Shown piece by piece: positions 60,701 through 64,000 of a stretch of DNA of 64,000 nt. Made by a program: the position numbers and the translations under genes. Numbering within the stretch: the stretch's first letter is position 1; each line of letters begins with the position of its first letter. The stretch comes from Roseomonas genomospecies 6. Lineage in GTDB: Bacteria > Pseudomonadota > Alphaproteobacteria > Azospirillales > Azospirillaceae. Below the pieces are notes generated by a model. It was not told the origin of the DNA. It saw only the letters and a list, made by a program, of their open reading frames with translations, and ran no database searches. The stretch is taken from contig NZ_QOKW01000009.1 in NCBI RefSeq assembly GCF_008365375.1, positions 1 to 64,000 of the forward strand, in the 5' to 3' direction.

Positions 60701-62665
60701 ATGGTGACTTCGGTGACGTCCAACATCGCCATCACGCTGCCCGACGGCAGCGTGCGGGAGTTCGACCGGCCGGTGACGGGGCTTGAGATCGCCCAGTCCA
60801 TCGGGCCGCGCCTTGCCAAGGATGCGCTTGCCGTCAAGCTCGACGGCGAGGTGAAGGACCTCACCACCACCGTCACCACCAACGCCAAGATCGAGATCGT
60901 CACGCGCAGTCATCCCGACGCGCTTGAGGTCATCCGCCACGACGCCGCCCACGTTCTGGCCGACGCCGTTCAGAAGCTGTATCCGGGCACGCAGGTGACC
61001 ATCGGCCCGGCGATCGCCAACGGCTTCTATTACGACTTCGCGCGCGAGGAGCCCTTCACGCCCGACGATCTGGAGAAGATCGAGGCGAAGATGCGCGAGA
61101 TCGTCGCCAAGGACATCCCCATCGTGCGCGAGGTCTGGACCCGCGACGAGGCCATCGCTTATTTCAAGAAGCTGGGCGAGCATTACAAGGCCGAGCTGAT
61201 CGAGGCGATCCCGGCGGACCAGGACATCAGCGTCTACCGCCAGGACGACTGGCTGGACCTCTGCCGCGGCCCGCACGCCCCGACCACGGGCAAGGTCGGG
61301 ACCGGCTTCAAGCTGATGAAGGTGGCCGGCGCCTACTGGCGCGGCGACAGCCGGAACCCGATGCTCCAGCGCATCTACGGCACCGCCTGGCGCGACGAGA
61401 AGGAGCTGAAGGGCTACCTGCACCAGTTGGAGGAGGCGGAGAAGCGCGACCACCGCCGGCTGGGCCGGGAACTGGACCTGTTCCACGTCCAGGAGGAGGC
61501 CGTCGGCTCGGTCTTCTGGCACCCGAAGGGCTGGACGCTGTTCCGCACGCTGGAGACCTACATCCGCACCAAGCTGCAACAGGCGGATTATGTCGAGGTG
61601 AAGACGCCGCAGCTCATCGACAGCTCGCTGTTCAAGGCGTCGGGCCACTGGGACATGTATGGCGACAACATGTTCAAGGTCTCGGCGGACGACGGCGAGA
61701 AGATGCTGGGCATCAAGCCGATGAACTGTCCGGGCCATGTGCAGATCTTCAAGCACGGGCTGCGCTCCTACCGCGATCTGCCGATCCGCATGGCGGAGTT
61801 CGGGGCCTGCCACCGCAACGAGCCGTCGGGCGCGCTGCACGGCATCCTGCGCGTGCGCGCCTTCACCCAGGACGACGCCCACATCTTCTGCACGGAAGAT
61901 CAGGTGCCGACCGAGGCGGCGGATTATTTCAAGCTCCAGCTCGGCGTCTACCGGGATCTGGGCTTCGACAAGATCGACGTGAAGCTGGCGCTGCGCCCCG
62001 ACGTGCGCGCCGGTACCGACGCGGTGTGGGACCGTGCGGAGGAGGGGCTGCGCACCGCGCTGCGCTCCGCCGGGCTGGAGTTCGAGGAACTGCCGGGCGA
62101 AGGCGCCTTCTACGGCCCGAAGGTGGAATTCCACCTGACCGACGCCATCGGGCGCACCTGGCAGTGCGGCACGCTCCAGCTCGATTTCGTCCTGCCGGAG
62201 CGGCTGGACGCGTCCTACATCGGCGAGGACGGCGCCCGTCACCGTCCGGTGATGCTGCACCGGGCCATCCTGGGCTCGCTGGAACGCTTCGTCGGCATGC
62301 TGATCGAGCATTACGCCGGCAAGTTCCCGATGTGGCTCGCCCCGGTCCAGGCGGTGGTCTGCACCATCACCAACGAGGCCGACGGCTACGGGCAGGAGGT
62401 CGTCGGCCTTCTGAAGCGCCGCGGCATCCGTGCCGAACTCGACACCCGGAACGAGAAGATCAACCTGAAGGTCCGTGAGCACAGCCTTCAGAAGGTTCCC
62501 GTTCTGGTGGTCGTGGGCAAGCGCGAAGCGGAAGAGCGGACGGTCGCCCTCCGTACCCTCGGTGGTAAGGATCAGGAAGTTCTTGCCCTCGACGCCGCGC
62601 TCAATAAACTGAATGAGGAGGCGAGGTCCCCCGCGGGCGCCGCCGCCTTCGATTCGCCGTTCTAA
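60701..62665 (+). CDS. thrS: Threonyl-tRNA synthetase
   Basis: A 654-aa class II synthetase with the TGS domain (residues 5-65), the editing/SAD domain ([12 protein letters not shown], about 78), a catalytic core with the zinc-binding [10 protein letters not shown], class II motif 2 ([15 protein letters not shown]), and a C-terminal anticodon-binding domain. Standard length. It is followed 75 bp later by infC, the usual thrS-infC pairing. Confidence 0.98.
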   Translation: MVTSVTSNIAITLPDGSVREFDRPVTGLEIAQSIGPRLAKDALAVKLDGEVKDLTTTVTTNAKIEIVTRSHPDALEVIRHDAAHVLADAVQKLYPGTQVTIGPAIANGFYYDFAREEPFTPDDLEKIEAKMREIVAKDIPIVREVWTRDEAIAYFKKLGEHYKAELIEAIPADQDISVYRQDDWLDLCRGPHAPTTGKVGTGFKLMKVAGAYWRGDSRNPMLQRIYGTAWRDEKELKGYLHQLEEAEKRDHRRLGRELDLFHVQEEAVGSVFWHPKGWTLFRTLETYIRTKLQQADYVEVKTPQLIDSSLFKASGHWDMYGDNMFKVSADDGEKMLGIKPMNCPGHVQIFKHGLRSYRDLPIRMAEFGACHRNEPSGALHGILRVRAFTQDDAHIFCTEDQVPTEAADYFKLQLGVYRDLGFDKIDVKLALRPDVRAGTDAVWDRAEEGLRTALRSAGLEFEELPGEGAFYGPKVEFHLTDAIGRTWQCGTLQLDFVLPERLDASYIGEDGARHRPVMLHRAILGSLERFVGMLIEHYAGKFPMWLAPVQAVVCTITNEADGYGQEVVGLLKRRGIRAELDTRNEKINLKVREHSLQKVPVLVVVGKREAEERTVALRTLGGKDQEVLALDAALNKLNEEARSPAGAAAFDSPF

Positions 62666-62740
62666 CCGACCGCACCGTTCGGGTGGGCTTCCCTCCGGGA
62701 GGCCGCGCCACGGTGGGTTTCCAGTCATGGAGAAGCGTCC

Positions 62741-63277
62741 ATAGCCAGGATACCGTCCGAAGCCGCTCCGACCCGCGATGGACCGCGGGTGAACCGGGAG
62801 ATCACGGCTCGCTCCGTCCGTCTCGTCGGCGCCGATGGCGAGATGGTGGGCGTCGTTTCGTTGCGCGATGCGCTTCTGGCCGCCGAAGATGCGGGTCTCG
62901 ACCTCGTCGAGATCGCCCCGCAGGCCGAGCCTCCTGTCTGCAAAATCCTCGACTATGGCAAGTACAAGTACGAGGCGCAGAAGAAGGCCGCCGAGGCCCG
63001 CAAGAAGCAGAAGATCATCGAGGTGAAGGAGATCAAGCTCCGTCCCAACATCGATGACAACGACTACGACGTGAAGATGCGCTCGGCCCGCCGCTTCCTT
63101 GAGGAAGGCGACAAGGTCAAGGTGACCATGCGCTTCCGCGGGCGCGAGATGGCGCACCAGGATCTTGGCATGAACGTGCTGGTCCGCGTGCGCGACGAGT
63201 TGGATGAACTGGCGAAGGTCGAGCAGATGCCGAAGCTCGAAGGCCGCCAGATGGTGATGGTCCTCGCGCCGAGGTGA
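62741..63277 (+). CDS. infC: Translation initiation factor IF-3, apparent AUA start
   Basis: A 178-aa IF-3. No ATG precedes the conserved N-terminus; the first GTG (62789) would cut off conserved residues. Upstream in frame, ATA at 62741 gives (M)[20 protein letters not shown], the expected N-terminal sequence, with GGAG 8 bp before it. Non-AUG starts are characteristic of infC, because IF-3 rejects them and so limits its own synthesis. The N-domain ([20 protein letters not shown]) and C-domain ([16 protein letters not shown]) are intact. Confidence 0.9.
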   Translation: MARIPSEAAPTRDGPRVNREITARSVRLVGADGEMVGVVSLRDALLAAEDAGLDLVEIAPQAEPPVCKILDYGKYKYEAQKKAAEARKKQKIIEVKEIKLRPNIDDNDYDVKMRSARRFLEEGDKVKVTMRFRGREMAHQDLGMNVLVRVRDELDELAKVEQMPKLEGRQMVMVLAPR

Positions 63278-63333
63278 CCCTCCGGCGCGGAAGGCCATAC
63301 CGCCGTCCGCAGAGCACACGCGTTTCAAAAAAG

Positions 63334-63359
63334 GCCCGCCGGTTCCGGCGGGCTTTTTT
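63334..63359 (+). terminator. Terminator of thrS-infC
   Basis: GCCCGCCGG and CCGGCGGGC (63334-63353) followed by TTTTTT; an A-run upstream makes it bidirectional. Confidence 0.9.
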
Positions 63360-63464
63360 GTTGGGCGGGGGTGCCGTCGCGCCTCCGCAATTACGGGGTA
63401 ACGGCATTGTGAAAGGCGGGCGGTGCGCCGACGTGAGGCTCGTTCCGCCTCCAACGTCCGGCCT

Positions 63465-64000
63465 ATGCCCCGACCATCCCTGTTCCGCCGCGCCGCCCTT
63501 GCCCTGACGCTCGCGCTGCCGCTGCTGGCCGTCGCCCCCGCCGCGCCTTCCGCGCAGGCGTTGGAACTGTTCGGGGAGGACTTCCCCACGGTGAACGACG
63601 TGCTGGCGTACAACCGCGGCCACGGCGTACGCTTCCTCGACCGGCAGGGGCGCTTCATCGGGGCCATCGGCGAGACGTACGGCGAGACGCTGACGCTGGA
63701 GGCCCTGCCGAAGCATCTGATCCAGGCGCTGATCGCCAAGGAGGACCGGCGCTATCTGGAGCATGACGGCATCGATTTCCAAGGGTTGGCCCGCGCGCTG
63801 GCCGTGGCGGTGACCTCCGGCAGCTTCAGCCAGGGCGGCAGCACGCTGACCCAGCAGACGATGAAGCTCATCTTCCTGAACCGCTACAACCGCTGGTCCC
63901 GCAAGGCGTACGAGCTGTACAGCGCCAGCGACTTCGAGGAAAAGCTGGGCAAGAAGAACGTCCTGTACCTGTACCTGAACCGCGCCTATTTCGGTTTCGG
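63465..64000 (+). CDS. Class A penicillin-binding protein, N-terminal part
   Basis: The first about 178 residues, open at the window end. A signal/anchor segment (FRRAALALTLALPLLAVAPA) is followed by the GT51 glycosyltransferase motifs LIAKEDRRYLEHDGIDFQG and SQGGSTLTQQTMKLI, and VLYLYLNRAYFGFG. This is a bifunctional-PBP type (PBP1A/1B/1C-like); the transpeptidase part is outside the window, so the class is inferred. ATG 63465. Confidence 0.85.
   Translation, partial: MPRPSLFRRAALALTLALPLLAVAPAAPSAQALELFGEDFPTVNDVLAYNRGHGVRFLDRQGRFIGAIGETYGETLTLEALPKHLIQALIAKEDRRYLEHDGIDFQGLARALAVAVTSGSFSQGGSTLTQQTMKLIFLNRYNRWSRKAYELYSASDFEEKLGKKNVLYLYLNRAYFGF

Noticed and set aside
60605-63739. A 1,044-codon minus-strand ORF
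   Set aside because: Spans the antisense of thrS and infC, both unmistakable genes.

Overview
The window is GC-rich and reads as an alphaproteobacterial chromosome, most likely an Azospirillum or close Rhodospirillales relative. The evidence is the mdh-sucC neighbourhood, a class I LysRS, the sdhCDAB order, DUF2336 and TipF-like proteins, and overall codon use. The genus is inferred from protein character only.

Bases 1-25,308 are mostly host core. They hold sucC (partial) and mdh, a DUF2336 protein, lysK, an SMR exporter, a low-GC one-gene island (Sll1717-type P-loop ATPase), mtgA, a DinG-like helicase, metA, a chemoreceptor, an auxin-efflux-type carrier, a TerB-like protein with a hydroxyisobutyrate-dehydrogenase-like enzyme, an ASADH homologue without its catalytic cysteine, sdhCDAB, a branched-chain aminotransferase and an S24 (LexA/CI-like) repressor. 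Two promoters, one for a candidate sRNA at about 3.6 kb and one for sdh, share a TGGT-N3-ACCA operator placed 17-18 bp upstream of the -10.

Bases 25,309-57,360 are two nested mobile elements. The outer one is a T7/podovirus-like virion cluster: portal, Bbp19-like protein, scaffold, capsid, tail tubular A and B, coiled-coil internal protein, tailspike, TerL, holin-like protein and SleB-type hydrolase. It sits beside the S24 repressor and has no visible integrase or replication genes. Its portal gene is cut by a 15.7-kb element (27,720-43,462) bounded by a 13-bp direct repeat; joining the flanks restores a 510-codon portal in frame. The inner element carries integrase, two repressor-like genes, an AlpA-like protein, a TOPRIM/DUF927 primase-helicase, an HK97-type portal, a protease-capsid fusion, connectors, HNH, TerS and TerL, but no tail genes. 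That is the content of a capsid-forming satellite (cfPICI-like). It has two oppositely oriented clusters of 9-bp GGTAACC iterons flanking the replication module, and a set of 12-bp palindromic operators. The outer cluster also carries a cargo segment between scaffold and capsid: a degenerate-GGDEF/intact-EAL protein, a PRC-barrel protein and a possible small RNA.

Bases 57,361-64,000 return to host genes: DUF952, pyrD, a TipF-like degenerate EAL protein, thrS, infC (apparent AUA start) and the 5' part of a class A penicillin-binding protein.
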